64,000 nt of DNA. Origin: Arthrobacter frigidicola (GTDB lineage: Bacteria > Actinomycetota > Actinomycetes > Actinomycetales > Micrococcaceae). The notes below the pieces were generated by a model. The model ran no database searches. It was given only the letters and a program-made list of their open reading frames with translations, and was not told the origin of the DNA. Positions 29,948 through 38,675 of this stretch are shown piece by piece; the first letter of the stretch is position 1, and every line of letters begins with the position of its first letter. The position numbers and the translations under genes were made by a program. The stretch is from the NCBI GenBank assembly GCA_003602285.1, contig QZVU01000003.1, positions 186,001-250,000 on the forward strand, written 5' to 3'.

Positions 29948-30748
29948 GTGACGAATGATCCTTTTGACCTTGCCCGCAGTGCCGCCGACTACATCGCCGA
30001 AAAGACCGGGGTGGAGCGGCACGACACCGCCCTCGTCCTGGGCTCCGGGTGGGGCGGCGCCGCCGGCCTGATCGGGGAGACGACGGCCTCCGTCGACGCC
30101 TCCGACATCCCCGGCTTCTCGGCACCCGCCGTCGTCGGACACGTGGGTACGATCAGCTCGGTGCTGACCCCGACAGGAAAGCGCGCCCTGGTCCTTGGCG
30201 CGCGTACCCACTTCTACGAGGGCAAGGGCGTCCGCGCCGTCGTCCACGGGGTCCGCACCGCGGCGGCCACCGGCGCGAAGACCCTGGTGCTGACCAACGG
30301 GTGCGGCGGGCTGCAGGAGCGCTGGACGCCGGGCACCCCGGTGCTCATCAGCGACCACATCAACCTCACCGCGACGTCCCCCCTCGAGGGAGCGACGTTC
30401 GTCGACCTCACCGACCTCTACTCGGCCCGGATCCGGAAGATCGCCCTTGACGTCGACCCGACCCTCGACTCGGGCGTCTACGCCCAGTTCACCGGCCCGC
30501 ACTACGAAACCCCCGCCGAGGTGCAGTACGCCCGGCGGATCGGCGCCGACCTCGTGGGCATGTCCACCGCCCTCGAGGCGATCGCCGCCCGCCACGCCGG
30601 CATGGAGGTCTTCGGGCTGTCCCTGGTCACAAACCTCGCCGCCGGCATCAGCCCGGTCCCGCTGAGCCACGCCGAAGTTCTTGAGGCAGGACAGGCGGCC
30701 GGGCCGCGCATCTCCCGTCTGCTCGCCGACATCGTCGCCAAGCTCTAA
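29948..30748 (+). CDS. Purine-nucleoside phosphorylase (class I, trimeric type)
   Basis: 266-residue enzyme splitting purine (deoxy)nucleosides into base and (deoxy)ribose 1-phosphate. It has VLGSGWGG phosphate-binding, LGARTHFYEGKGVRAVVHGVRTA, LTNGCGGLQE, and FTGPHYETPAEVQYARRIG with VGMSTALEAIAARHAGM, matching the mammalian-like trimeric PNPs. GTG start with a leaderless-type -10. Followed by the sugar-phosphate mutase and deoC: together they could channel deoxynucleosides into central metabolism. Confidence 0.93.
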   Translation: MTNDPFDLARSAADYIAEKTGVERHDTALVLGSGWGGAAGLIGETTASVDASDIPGFSAPAVVGHVGTISSVLTPTGKRALVLGARTHFYEGKGVRAVVHGVRTAAATGAKTLVLTNGCGGLQERWTPGTPVLISDHINLTATSPLEGATFVDLTDLYSARIRKIALDVDPTLDSGVYAQFTGPHYETPAEVQYARRIGADLVGMSTALEAIAARHAGMEVFGLSLVTNLAAGISPVPLSHAEVLEAGQAAGPRISRLLADIVAKL

Positions 30749-30787
30749 GCACCCTCCGCCCCGACGCACCCAGGCAGGTTCTCCCCC

Positions 30788-32527
30788 ATGACTTCCCCCG
30801 AACAGCAGCTCCTTCTGTCCTCGGCCACGGCCTGGGCGCAGGCCGACCCGGATCCGCAGACCGCCGCCGAACTTGAAGCCCTTGTCGACGCCGTACTGCA
30901 GGGCGATGCCGCGGCCGAAGCCGAACTGCGCGACCGGTTCTCCGGGCCGCTGCTGTTCGGAACCGCCGGGCTGCGGGCCGCACTCGGCGCCGGACCGAAC
31001 CGCATGAACCGGGTCGTGGTCCGGCGCGCCGCCGCAGGTGTCGCGGCGCACGCCCTCGACCTGGCCTCGGCTGGGGACGGGGACGGCGGCGCCTACGTGC
31101 CGCGCGCCGTCATCGGCTTCGACGCACGCCACAACTCGCGCGTCTTCGCCGAGGAGACCGCGGCCATCTTCGCCGCGGCGGGCCTTGAAACCTTCCTGAT
31201 GCCCTCGGAGCTTCCCACCCCGGTCCTCGCCTACGCCGTGCGCGCCCTCGAGTGCGAGGTGGGCATCATGGTGACCGCCAGCCACAATCCGCCGCAGGAC
31301 AACGGGTACAAGGTCTACCTCGGTGGCCGCGCCGTCGCCGAGGAGGCCCGCGGGGTACAGATCGTCGCACCCCATGACGCCGGCATCGCCGCGCACATCG
31401 CGGCGGTCGGCAGCGTCGACTCGGTCCCGCTGGCCGTCGACGGGTGGACCATCCTGCCCGAAAGCATCGAAATGGATTACGTCACCGCCGTGGCGGCCCT
31501 CGCCGACCCGGCGTTCACCGCCCGGGACCTCAACATCGTCCTCACCCCCATGCACGGGGTGGGCGGGCGCACGGCGCGCTCCGTGCTGCACACGGCCGGC
31601 TTCGAGAACGTGACGATGGTGGAGCGCCAGGCCGAACCGGACCCCGACTTCCCCACCGTCTCCTTCCCCAACCCGGAGGAGCCGGGAGCCCTTGATCTCG
31701 CCCTGGAGACGGCGCAGGAGGCCGACGCCGACCTGGTGATCGCCAACGACCCCGACGCCGACCGCGTCGCGCTGGCCGCCAAGGACCCCGCCACCGGCGC
31801 CTGGCGAATGCTGCGCGGCGACGAGGTCGGAACCCTCCTCGGCGCCCACCTTGCCGCCCGCGCCACGGCCGGGGGCTCCACGGGCGGCGCGGTGTTCGCG
31901 AACTCGATCGTCTCCTCCCGCCTGCTGGGCCGGGTGGCGGCCGCCGCGGGCATCTCCCACGTGCAGACCCTCACCGGCTTCAAATGGATCGCCCGGGTGC
32001 CCGGCCTCAGTTACGGCTACGAGGAGGCCCTCGGCTACTGCGTCGCACCTACGACGGTCCGCGACAAGGACGGCATCTCCGCCGGGCTCCTGCTCGCCGA
32101 GCTCGCCGCAGCCACCAAGGCCGCGGGCCGCACGCTGTTCGACCTGCTCGATGACGCGTTCCTCGCCCACGGCCTCCACACCGCGGACCAGCTCTCCGTC
32201 CGGGTCGCCAGCCTCCCGCTGCTGGGCGAGATGATGGCCCGGCTGCGCTCGAAGCCGCCGCAGTCGTTCGCCGGGTCGCCCGTGGCCACCGCCGTCGACC
32301 TGTCCCAGGGCTCGGAGCACCTGCCGCCGACCGACGGCCTGCTCTACCTCACCGGCGATTCGACCCGGGTGATCATCCGCCCCAGCGGCACCGAGCCCAA
32401 GCTCAAGTGCTACCTCGAGGTGATCGAGCCGGTCGCCTCCGCCGAGGGGCTCGCCGATGCAAAGGCCGCGGCCCGAATCCGCCTCGAGGCGGTCCGGGCC
32501 GACGTCGGCGCCGCCCTCGGGCTCTGA
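30788..32527 (+). CDS. Phospho-sugar mutase (phosphoglucomutase/phosphomannomutase family)
   Basis: 579-residue alpha-D-phosphohexomutase. All four domains are recognisable: phosphoserine loop VTASHNPPQDNGYKVY near residue 162, metal-binding NDPDADRVALA, the sugar-binding region GFKWIARVPGLSYGYEEALGY, and phosphate-binding RPSGTEPKLKCYLEV. It may act on ribose/deoxyribose 1-phosphate or on hexose phosphates; some members of this long subgroup are phosphopentomutases. It sits between PNP and deoC, which favours pentose 1-phosphate to 5-phosphate conversion, but this is inference. Confidence 0.9.
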   Translation: MTSPEQQLLLSSATAWAQADPDPQTAAELEALVDAVLQGDAAAEAELRDRFSGPLLFGTAGLRAALGAGPNRMNRVVVRRAAAGVAAHALDLASAGDGDGGAYVPRAVIGFDARHNSRVFAEETAAIFAAAGLETFLMPSELPTPVLAYAVRALECEVGIMVTASHNPPQDNGYKVYLGGRAVAEEARGVQIVAPHDAGIAAHIAAVGSVDSVPLAVDGWTILPESIEMDYVTAVAALADPAFTARDLNIVLTPMHGVGGRTARSVLHTAGFENVTMVERQAEPDPDFPTVSFPNPEEPGALDLALETAQEADADLVIANDPDADRVALAAKDPATGAWRMLRGDEVGTLLGAHLAARATAGGSTGGAVFANSIVSSRLLGRVAAAAGISHVQTLTGFKWIARVPGLSYGYEEALGYCVAPTTVRDKDGISAGLLLAELAAATKAAGRTLFDLLDDAFLAHGLHTADQLSVRVASLPLLGEMMARLRSKPPQSFAGSPVATAVDLSQGSEHLPPTDGLLYLTGDSTRVIIRPSGTEPKLKCYLEVIEPVASAEGLADAKAAARIRLEAVRADVGAALGL

Positions 32528-32587
32528 CGCCGCCTCCCCCGGCTCCGGCCGTGCCGCCCGTTCCCCATCTCGTGAAAAGATAGCCCT

Positions 32588-33268
32588 ATGCCTAGCGATG
32601 TCTCCCTTGCCTCCTATATCGACCACACCCTCCTGAAGCCCGAAGCCAGCCGTGAGCAGATCCTCGCGGTCTGTGCGGAGGCCGTTGAACACTCCTTCAA
32701 GTCGGTCTGCGTGAACCCGATCTGGGTCAGCACCGTCCACACCGCCGTCAAGGACAGCGGCGTGCTGACCTGCTCCGTCATCGGCTTCCCCTTCGGCGCC
32801 ACCCCCACCGAGGTGAAGGTCTTCGAGGCCCGGGGTGCCGTGGCCGACGGCGCCGACGAGGTCGACATGGTGATCGACCTGGCCGCGGCCCGCGCCGGGA
32901 ACTACGAGGCGCTGGTGCTCGACATCCGCGCGGTGGCCGAGGCCGTCCACGAGGGCGGGGCGATCCTGAAGGTCATCATCGAGACCTCCCAGCTGAACGA
33001 GGACCAGAAGGTCCTCGCCTGCAGGGCCTCGGTCGAGGCCGGCGCCGACTTCGTGAAGACCTCAACCGGGTTCAACGGCGGCGGCGCCACCGTCGAGGAC
33101 ATCGCCCTGATGCGCCGCACCGTCGGCCCGGACATCGGCGTGAAGGCCTCCGGCGGGGTGCGCACCCTGGCCGACGCCCGCGCCATGATCGACGCCGGGG
33201 CAACCCGGATCGGCGCCAGCTCCGGAGTCGCTATCCTTAAGGGTGAACAGGGCGCCTTAGGGTACTGA
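32588..33268 (+). CDS. deoC: Deoxyribose-phosphate aldolase
   Basis: 226-residue DeoC that cleaves deoxyribose 5-phosphate to acetaldehyde and glyceraldehyde 3-phosphate. The Schiff-base lysine is in FVKTSTGFNGGGAT; DEVDMVID, KVIIETSQL and VKASGGVRT are conserved. Length is usual. A hexamer AAAGAT ends exactly 6 nt before the ATG, suggesting leaderless mRNA. Part of the nucleoside salvage run PNP-mutase-deoC. Confidence 0.95.
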   Translation: MPSDVSLASYIDHTLLKPEASREQILAVCAEAVEHSFKSVCVNPIWVSTVHTAVKDSGVLTCSVIGFPFGATPTEVKVFEARGAVADGADEVDMVIDLAAARAGNYEALVLDIRAVAEAVHEGGAILKVIIETSQLNEDQKVLACRASVEAGADFVKTSTGFNGGGATVEDIALMRRTVGPDIGVKASGGVRTLADARAMIDAGATRIGASSGVAILKGEQGALGY

Positions 33269-33311
33269 CGGACAGCGCGACCAGCACGATTTCCCACTCG
33301 AAGGAGTACTA

Positions 33312-33671
33312 ATGTCACATTCGGTAGATCCGGGCAGCGCCCCGTCCGACCGTCAGCAGGCGCAGCGCGAGCAGGCTGACAGCGACCGCGCGGGCCGTCC
33401 CGAGTCCAAGCAGCCGGCCCACGCCGGCGTCGGCCACCTCGGCGAGAACATCCTGGTCTTCACGATCATGTTCGTGCTGTTCCTCATCGGCCTGTGGGCC
33501 ATCAGCTTCTCCAACGGAGAGAACGTCTGGCCCTTCGCCGTGTGCATCGGCCTGGCCTTCATCGCGTTCTTCATCCCGCAGGGAGTGATCGGCCGCTCGG
33601 ACACCGGCGCCGACCTCGCCGCCGGCAACCGCACCAAGGCCAAGAAGCGCTCGGCGGCCGTCGACTCCTAA
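33312..33671 (+). CDS. Small two-helix membrane protein
   Basis: 119-residue protein of unknown function: a charged, Gln-rich N-terminus of about 45 residues, two membrane helices (ILVFTIMFVLFLIGLWAISF and WPFAVCIGLAFIAFFIP), and a Lys/Arg/Ala tail. A GGAGTACTA site precedes the ATG. It follows deoC by 43 nt and ends in a hairpin. I do not recognise a specific role. Confidence 0.75.
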   Translation: MSHSVDPGSAPSDRQQAQREQADSDRAGRPESKQPAHAGVGHLGENILVFTIMFVLFLIGLWAISFSNGENVWPFAVCIGLAFIAFFIPQGVIGRSDTGADLAAGNRTKAKKRSAAVDS

Positions 33672-33711
33672 CGTCCGCCCTGACCGGGCCTCCGGTCACC
33701 CGCAGTATTCT

Positions 33712-33742
33712 CAGAGGCCGCCCCGTTTAGGGACGGCCTCTG
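33712..33742. terminator. Hairpin terminator downstream of the small membrane protein gene
   Basis: CAGAGGCCG / CGGCCTCTG, 9-bp perfect stem with a 13-nt loop. It ends the rightward transcripts and could also stop leftward mfd transcription. Confidence 0.65.
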
Positions 33743-33777
33743 CTGCGTCCGGGACGCGCGTTTCCCCGGACCACTTC

Positions 33778-33837
33778 ACGACCGACGCACCCGAAAACGA
33801 CGCACGCGCCGCCTATCCCGGGTCCGTCGGTCGTTTT
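33778..33837. repeat. Dispersed hairpin repeat, copy 2
   Basis: Contains the 14-mer ACCCGAAAACGACG (33789-33802) seen at 29747-29760. AAAACGAC (33794-33801) pairs with GTCGTTTT (33830-33837), and ACGACCGACG (33778-33787) with CGTCGGTCGT (33825-33834), giving alternative stems. Confidence 0.65.
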
Positions 33838-33907
33838 GTGGCCCGCTGGTCGCGAGGGGCCGCGCCGGTCGCTTCGAGGCGCGCCGGCCGTCCCGGAGAG
33901 CGCTCCC

Positions 33908-36900
33908 CTAGGCCGCGAACACCGCGTCGACGACGTTCTGGGCCCACTCGAGGATCTCGGCGTCGACGAGGTCCCGCCCGCCGATCCGGGCGGTCTTCGG
34001 CTTCGGCACGAGCACCGCGTTCAGCGCCGGCTTGACCGAGGCGCCCGGGTACATGCGGTTCAGGCGCATCTGCTTCGACTCCGGCAGCTCGGCCGGCGCG
34101 AACTTGATGAAGTTGCCCTGCAGCGCGACGTCGGTCAGTCCGGCCGCCCGAGCCGAGACGCGGAAACGGGCGACGGCGATGAGGTTCGCCACCGGCGGCG
34201 GCAGCTCCCCGTAGCGGTCGGTGAGCTCCTCGACGACGCCTTCGATGGCCTCGTTCGTCGCCGCTCCGGCGAGCTTGCGGTACGCCTCAAGGCGCAGCCG
34301 CTCCCCCGGCACGTAGTCGTGGGGCAGGTGCGCATTGACCGGCAGCTCGATCTTCATTTCGGCGGCCTTCTCCTCGGCCTCGCCCCTGAAGCTGGCCACC
34401 GCCTCGCCGACCAGCCGGATGTACAGGTCGAAGCCGACGCCCTGAATGTGGCCCGACTGCTCCCCGCCGAGCATGTTGCCCGCCCCGCGGATCTCGAGGT
34501 CCTTCAGGGCCAGCTGCATGCCCGCACCGAGCTCGTTGTGGGAGGCCACGGCCTTGAGGCGTTCAAGGGCCACCTCGCCCAGCGGCTTTTCCGTGGGGTA
34601 GAGGAAGTAGGCGTAGGCCCGTTCCCGGCCGCGGCCGACGCGCCCGCGCAGCTGGTGCAGCTGCGAGAGACCGTAGTTATCGGCGCGGTCCACGATCAGG
34701 GTGTTGGCGTTGGAGATGTCCAGGCCGGTCTCGATGATGGTGGTGCACACCAGCACGTCGAAGCGCTTCTCCCAAAAGTCAACGATGATCTGCTCGAGGC
34801 GAGACTCGCTCATCTGCCCGTGCGCCACTGCGACCCGCGCCTCCGGCACCAGTTCGCGCAGCTGCGCGGCGGTGCGGTCGATGGAGGAGACCCGGTTGTG
34901 GACGAAGAACACCTGGCCCTCGCGCATGAGCTCCCGCCGGATCGCCGCGGAGGCCTGCTTGTCCGTGTACGGCCCGACGTAGGTGAGCACCGGGTGCCGC
35001 TCCTCCGGCGGGGTGGCCAGCGTGGAGGTCTCCCGGATGCCCGTCAGCGACATCTCGAGGGTCCGCGGGATCGGGGTGGCGCTCATGGCGAGCACGTCGA
35101 CATTGGTGCGCATCTTCTTCAGCGCCTCCTTGTGCTCGACGCCGAAGCGCTGCTCCTCGTCCACGATCACCAGCCCGAGGTCGCGGAACGCGATCTCCTT
35201 GGAGAGCAGCCGGTGCGTGCCGATGACGACGTCGACGGCCCCGGAGGCCAGCCCCTCGGCGGTCTCCCGGGTTTCCTTGGCGGTCTGGAAGCGGGACATC
35301 GGCCGGACCGTGACGGGGAAGCCGGAGAAGCGCTCGGAAAAGGTCTCGAAGTGCTGCTGCACCAGCAGCGTCGTCGGCACCAGCACGGCGACCTGCTTGC
35401 CGTCCTGGACGGCCTTAAAGGCGGCGCGGACGGCGATTTCGGTCTTGCCGTAGCCGACGTCGCCGGAGACGAGGCGGTCCATCGGGACCTCGCGCTCCAT
35501 GTCGGCCTTGACCTCGTTGATCGTGGTGAGCTGGTCGGGGGTCTCCACGTAGGGGAAGGCCTCCTCGAGCTCGCGCTGCCAGGGCGTGTCCGGGGCGAAG
35601 GAGTGCCCGCGCGAGGCCATCCGCGCCGAGTACAGCCGGATCAGTTCCCCGGCGATCTCCTTGACGGCCTTCCGGGCGGAGTTCTTGGTCTTGGCCCAGT
35701 CCGAACCGCCCATCTTGCTCAGCGCCGGGGTGTCCCCGCCGACATAGCGCGTCACCTGGTCGAGCTGGTCGGTGGGCACGAAGAGCCGGTCCCCGGGGGC
35801 TCCGCGCTTGGAGGGGGCGTACTCGAGGACGAGGTACTCCCGGGTGGTCCGGGTGGGCCCGGCGCCGGTGGAGCGCTGCATCAGTTCGACAAAGCGCGCC
35901 ACGCCGTGCTGCTCATGCACCACGAAGTCGCCCTCTTTGAGCTGCAGGGGGTCGACGGCGTTGCGCCGGCGCGAGGGCATCTTGCGCATGTCCCGGGTGC
36001 CCTGGGCGCTGGTGCGCCCAAGCAGGTCCGCCTCGGTGAGCAGCCCCAGCTTCAGGCCGTCGAGGACGAACCCGCGCCCGGCCCGCGCCGTGGTGATCTC
36101 GATGATGCCCGGCTGCGGCTCGGACTCAAGGGAGTCGACCCGCCGGGCCGGGATGTTCGAGTCGGAAAACAGTTCGGCGAGGCGCTTGGCCGGGCCGGGG
36201 CCCTCGGTGGCGACGACGACGCGCCAGGAGTCGCGCACCCGCCCGCCGATGAAGTCCATCATCTCCGCGACGTCGCCCTGGTAGCCGCGCGGTTCGCGGG
36301 CGTGAAGGGAGAAGCTGTCGACGTCGGCGAGGAGGTCCTCCCCGGCGCCGAGGGAGGTGATGCCCCACCAGGCGACGTCATGCCCGAGGGCCGTGGCGCG
36401 CGTCTCGGTGAGGGAGCGGAAGCTCGCGGCCTGCAGATCGGTGCCGAGCCCGCCGCTGAGGTCGAGCGGGGCGGCGCCACCGTCGGAGGCCGTGGACCAG
36501 GCGGCGGCGAGGAACTCCTCGTTGGTCGCAGCCAGGTCGTGGGCGCGGGTGCGGACCTTCTCGGGTTCGATCACGACGGCGATCGAGCCGGCCGGAAGCT
36601 CACCGACGAAGGGCACCATGGCGTCGACAAGCACCGGGGCCAGCGACTCCATGCCTTCCACGGCAATCCCGCCGGCGATCTTCTCGAGCATGCCGGCCGC
36701 GGCGGGCAGCTCGGGCAGCAGTTTCGCCGCCCGGGACATCACCGAGGGGGTGATGAGGATTTCCCGGCACGGCGGCGCGTACAGCACCGTGGGGTGCTCA
36801 TCGGAGTTCAGGGAACGCTGGTCGGCCACGGCGAACCAGCGCATGGAGTCGATCTCGTCGCCGAAGAACTCGACACGCACCGGGTGGTCCTCGGTGGGCG

Positions 36901-37507
36901 GGAACACGTCGATGATGCCGCCGCGCACCGCGAACTCCCCGCGGTGGGTGACCATGTCGACCCGGGCGTAGGCGGCGTCGGCCAGGGACTTCACCACCTC
37001 GGTGAAGGCCACCTCGTCGCCGACCTTGACCGAGACCGGCTCCAGCTCCCCCAGGCCCGCCACGAGCGGCTGCACGACGGCGCGGATCGGCGCCGCGATG
37101 ACGCGCACCGGGGAGCCTTCGGGGTGGGCGAGGCGGCGCAGGACGGAGAGCCGGCGCCCCACGGTGTCGGAGCGCGGGGAGAGGCGTTCATGCGGGAGGG
37201 TCTCCCAGCTGGGGAACTCCTCGACCTCGGCCGCGGGAAGGTAGCTGCGAAGCGCGGCCGCGAGGTCCTCGGTCTCCCTGCCGGTGGCGGTGACCGCGAG
37301 GACCACCGGCACGGCCGAGCCGGATCCGGCGTCGTCGTCCCGGCGCAGGCCGTCGACCAGTTCGGCGAGCAGCGCCGCGCGCATTCCGGCCGGGGCGCCG
37401 ATCTGCAGGTCGGTGCTGCGCTGGCCCACCGGGCGCGCGGCGTTTGCCCGCACCCGCGCGTAGGACGGGTCCTCGGCCAGTGCGGCCCGCAGTCCATTGA
37501 GGCTCAT
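33908..37507 (-). CDS. mfd: Transcription-repair coupling factor
   Basis: 1199-residue Mfd, which removes RNA polymerase stalled at DNA damage and recruits UvrA. UvrB-like domains occupy the N-terminus, followed by the polymerase-interacting domain (EGDFVVHEQHGVARFVELMQ). The RecG-like motor has GDVGYGKTEIAVRAAF (Walker A), VDEEQRFGV (DEEQ box) and RGRVGRGRERAYAYF, and the TRCF C-terminal domain follows. The ATG at 37507 begins MSLNGLRAALAEDP; upstream sequence in frame lacks family resemblance. Complete. Confidence 0.96.
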   Translation of the reverse strand: MSLNGLRAALAEDPSYARVRANAARPVGQRSTDLQIGAPAGMRAALLAELVDGLRRDDDAGSGSAVPVVLAVTATGRETEDLAAALRSYLPAAEVEEFPSWETLPHERLSPRSDTVGRRLSVLRRLAHPEGSPVRVIAAPIRAVVQPLVAGLGELEPVSVKVGDEVAFTEVVKSLADAAYARVDMVTHRGEFAVRGGIIDVFPPTEDHPVRVEFFGDEIDSMRWFAVADQRSLNSDEHPTVLYAPPCREILITPSVMSRAAKLLPELPAAAGMLEKIAGGIAVEGMESLAPVLVDAMVPFVGELPAGSIAVVIEPEKVRTRAHDLAATNEEFLAAAWSTASDGGAAPLDLSGGLGTDLQAASFRSLTETRATALGHDVAWWGITSLGAGEDLLADVDSFSLHAREPRGYQGDVAEMMDFIGGRVRDSWRVVVATEGPGPAKRLAELFSDSNIPARRVDSLESEPQPGIIEITTARAGRGFVLDGLKLGLLTEADLLGRTSAQGTRDMRKMPSRRRNAVDPLQLKEGDFVVHEQHGVARFVELMQRSTGAGPTRTTREYLVLEYAPSKRGAPGDRLFVPTDQLDQVTRYVGGDTPALSKMGGSDWAKTKNSARKAVKEIAGELIRLYSARMASRGHSFAPDTPWQRELEEAFPYVETPDQLTTINEVKADMEREVPMDRLVSGDVGYGKTEIAVRAAFKAVQDGKQVAVLVPTTLLVQQHFETFSERFSGFPVTVRPMSRFQTAKETRETAEGLASGAVDVVIGTHRLLSKEIAFRDLGLVIVDEEQRFGVEHKEALKKMRTNVDVLAMSATPIPRTLEMSLTGIRETSTLATPPEERHPVLTYVGPYTDKQASAAIRRELMREGQVFFVHNRVSSIDRTAAQLRELVPEARVAVAHGQMSESRLEQIIVDFWEKRFDVLVCTTIIETGLDISNANTLIVDRADNYGLSQLHQLRGRVGRGRERAYAYFLYPTEKPLGEVALERLKAVASHNELGAGMQLALKDLEIRGAGNMLGGEQSGHIQGVGFDLYIRLVGEAVASFRGEAEEKAAEMKIELPVNAHLPHDYVPGERLRLEAYRKLAGAATNEAIEGVVEELTDRYGELPPPVANLIAVARFRVSARAAGLTDVALQGNFIKFAPAELPESKQMRLNRMYPGASVKPALNAVLVPKPKTARIGGRDLVDAEILEWAQNVVDAVFAA

Positions 37508-37806
37508 GGGTATCTGGTTCCTCACATCGGTGACACGTTGGATGGTGATCGTCCGGCGCTGGACGTCCTCGAGTGCCGCCGGCCGCCGCTGGGGATCGGG
37601 CGCCGGCCGCGGCCGGTTGGAGCCGCAGGACAGCACAAAAGACCGGAATCCGCTGCTGATCCCGGGTACAGTTCCCCAGTTTACCGGCTTCTCCGGCCGG
37701 TCCCAGCGCTTCCCGGGACAGGTTCAACCAGCGGCGGGCACGTAGGATGGCAAAAGCGAGCTACACCCCCGACTTCCAACCCCCGAACTACAACCCCGGA
37801 GGAACT
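37508..37806. other. Divergent intergenic region between mfd and the DUF2505 gene
   Basis: About 300 bp. Apart from ribosome-binding sites (GAGGAA for mfd, GGAGGAA for the DUF2505 gene) I see no clear promoter, operator or gene in it. Confidence 0.6.
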
Positions 37807-38304
37807 ATGGCACTGAACGCCTCGACCACTCTGCCCTACGACGCCGCGGCCGTGACCCGCGTGTTCACCGACGAAGGATTCCTTCAGCACATGAGCCGCC
37901 ATGTCGGTGGAGCGCTCGAATCGCTCACCGTCGACGGCGAGATCACCGGCCCCTTCACCCTCACCGCCGTGCGGACCATGCCCACGACGCGGCTGCCGGA
38001 CATGGCCCGCAAATTCGTCGGTGAAACGCTGACGGTCACCCAGACCGAGCGCTGGGCCGCTCCGGCGCCCGACGGTTCCCGTGAGGCGCGGGTCGAGATG
38101 GCCGTGGCGGGCGTTCCGCTGAGCGTCACCGCCATCCAGCGCCTGGTCGCGGACGGAGAGAAGACCCGCGTCGATCTGCAGGGCGCCGTCAGTTCGTCGA
38201 TCCCCTTCCTCGGCGGCAAGATCGCCGGCGCAGCCGAGCCCATGATCGGCAAGGCACTTAACATCCAGGCCGCCGAAGCCCAGCGCTGGCTGGAAACCCA
38301 CTAA
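37807..38304 (+). CDS. DUF2505 family protein
   Basis: 165-residue protein resembling DUF2505, a START/SRPBCC-like fold found in actinobacteria: STTLPYDAAAVTRVFTDEGFLQHMS at the N-terminus and GKIAGAAEPMIGKALNIQAAEAQRWL at the C-terminus. Function is unknown; lipid or hydrophobic-ligand binding is suggested only by the fold. The ATG at 37807 follows GGAGGAACT. The next gene starts 31 nt later, so they are probably co-transcribed. Confidence 0.8.
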   Translation: MALNASTTLPYDAAAVTRVFTDEGFLQHMSRHVGGALESLTVDGEITGPFTLTAVRTMPTTRLPDMARKFVGETLTVTQTERWAAPAPDGSREARVEMAVAGVPLSVTAIQRLVADGEKTRVDLQGAVSSSIPFLGGKIAGAAEPMIGKALNIQAAEAQRWLETH

Positions 38305-38335
38305 CTCTCCGCACCCCACCCCGAAAGACTTCCCC

Positions 38336-38557
38336 GTGTCCCTGCCTGCACCACTTGCCCTCGTCCTGATCCTCGCCGGGGTCTGGACCCTCATCGTCTG
38401 GCCGCCGTTCCTCCGCCGCATCCTCAAGGATCCGCGCGCCCGGGATGAGAAGGGAGCGCCGACGCGCTTCCTGACGGTTCACTTCATGCTGATTTCGACC
38501 TCGATGATCCTCGGCCTGGCCACCGCGATCATCGGGGTCCGGGCGCTGGCCGGCTAG
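38336..38557 (+). CDS. SCO4848-type small membrane protein
   Basis: 73-residue protein with two membrane helices. [32 protein letters not shown] and [14 protein letters not shown] match the SCO4848 family, conserved in actinobacteria and of unknown role. The GTG start follows a CCCC-rich leader with no strong site. A GC hairpin ends the transcript. Confidence 0.8.
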   Translation: MSLPAPLALVLILAGVWTLIVWPPFLRRILKDPRARDEKGAPTRFLTVHFMLISTSMILGLATAIIGVRALAG

Positions 38558-38575
38558 GCCCGCCGGTGCCGCCGC

Positions 38576-38596
38576 GCCGGCCCGGTCCGGGCCGGC
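38576..38596 (+). terminator. Hairpin terminator after the SCO4848-type gene
   Basis: GCCGGCCCG / CGGGCCGGC, 9-bp perfect stem with a 3-nt loop followed by TTCCACCTTTC. Confidence 0.65.
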
Positions 38597-38675
38597 TTCC
38601 ACCTTTCAGCCTTCGACGGCCGCCAGGACAGCGGAGAAGCGCATCACGGCAGCGTCAACGCCCGAGGAGCAGCAC

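Noticed and set aside
29576-32950. 1124-codon open frame opposite PNP, mutase and deoC
   Set aside because: It is a high-GC shadow: three well-recognised genes occupy the other strand, and its translation has no family features.
33836-37816. 1326-codon open frame opposite mfd
   Set aside because: mfd is unmistakable on the other strand; the opposite translation is Gly/Arg/His/Asp-rich without motifs.
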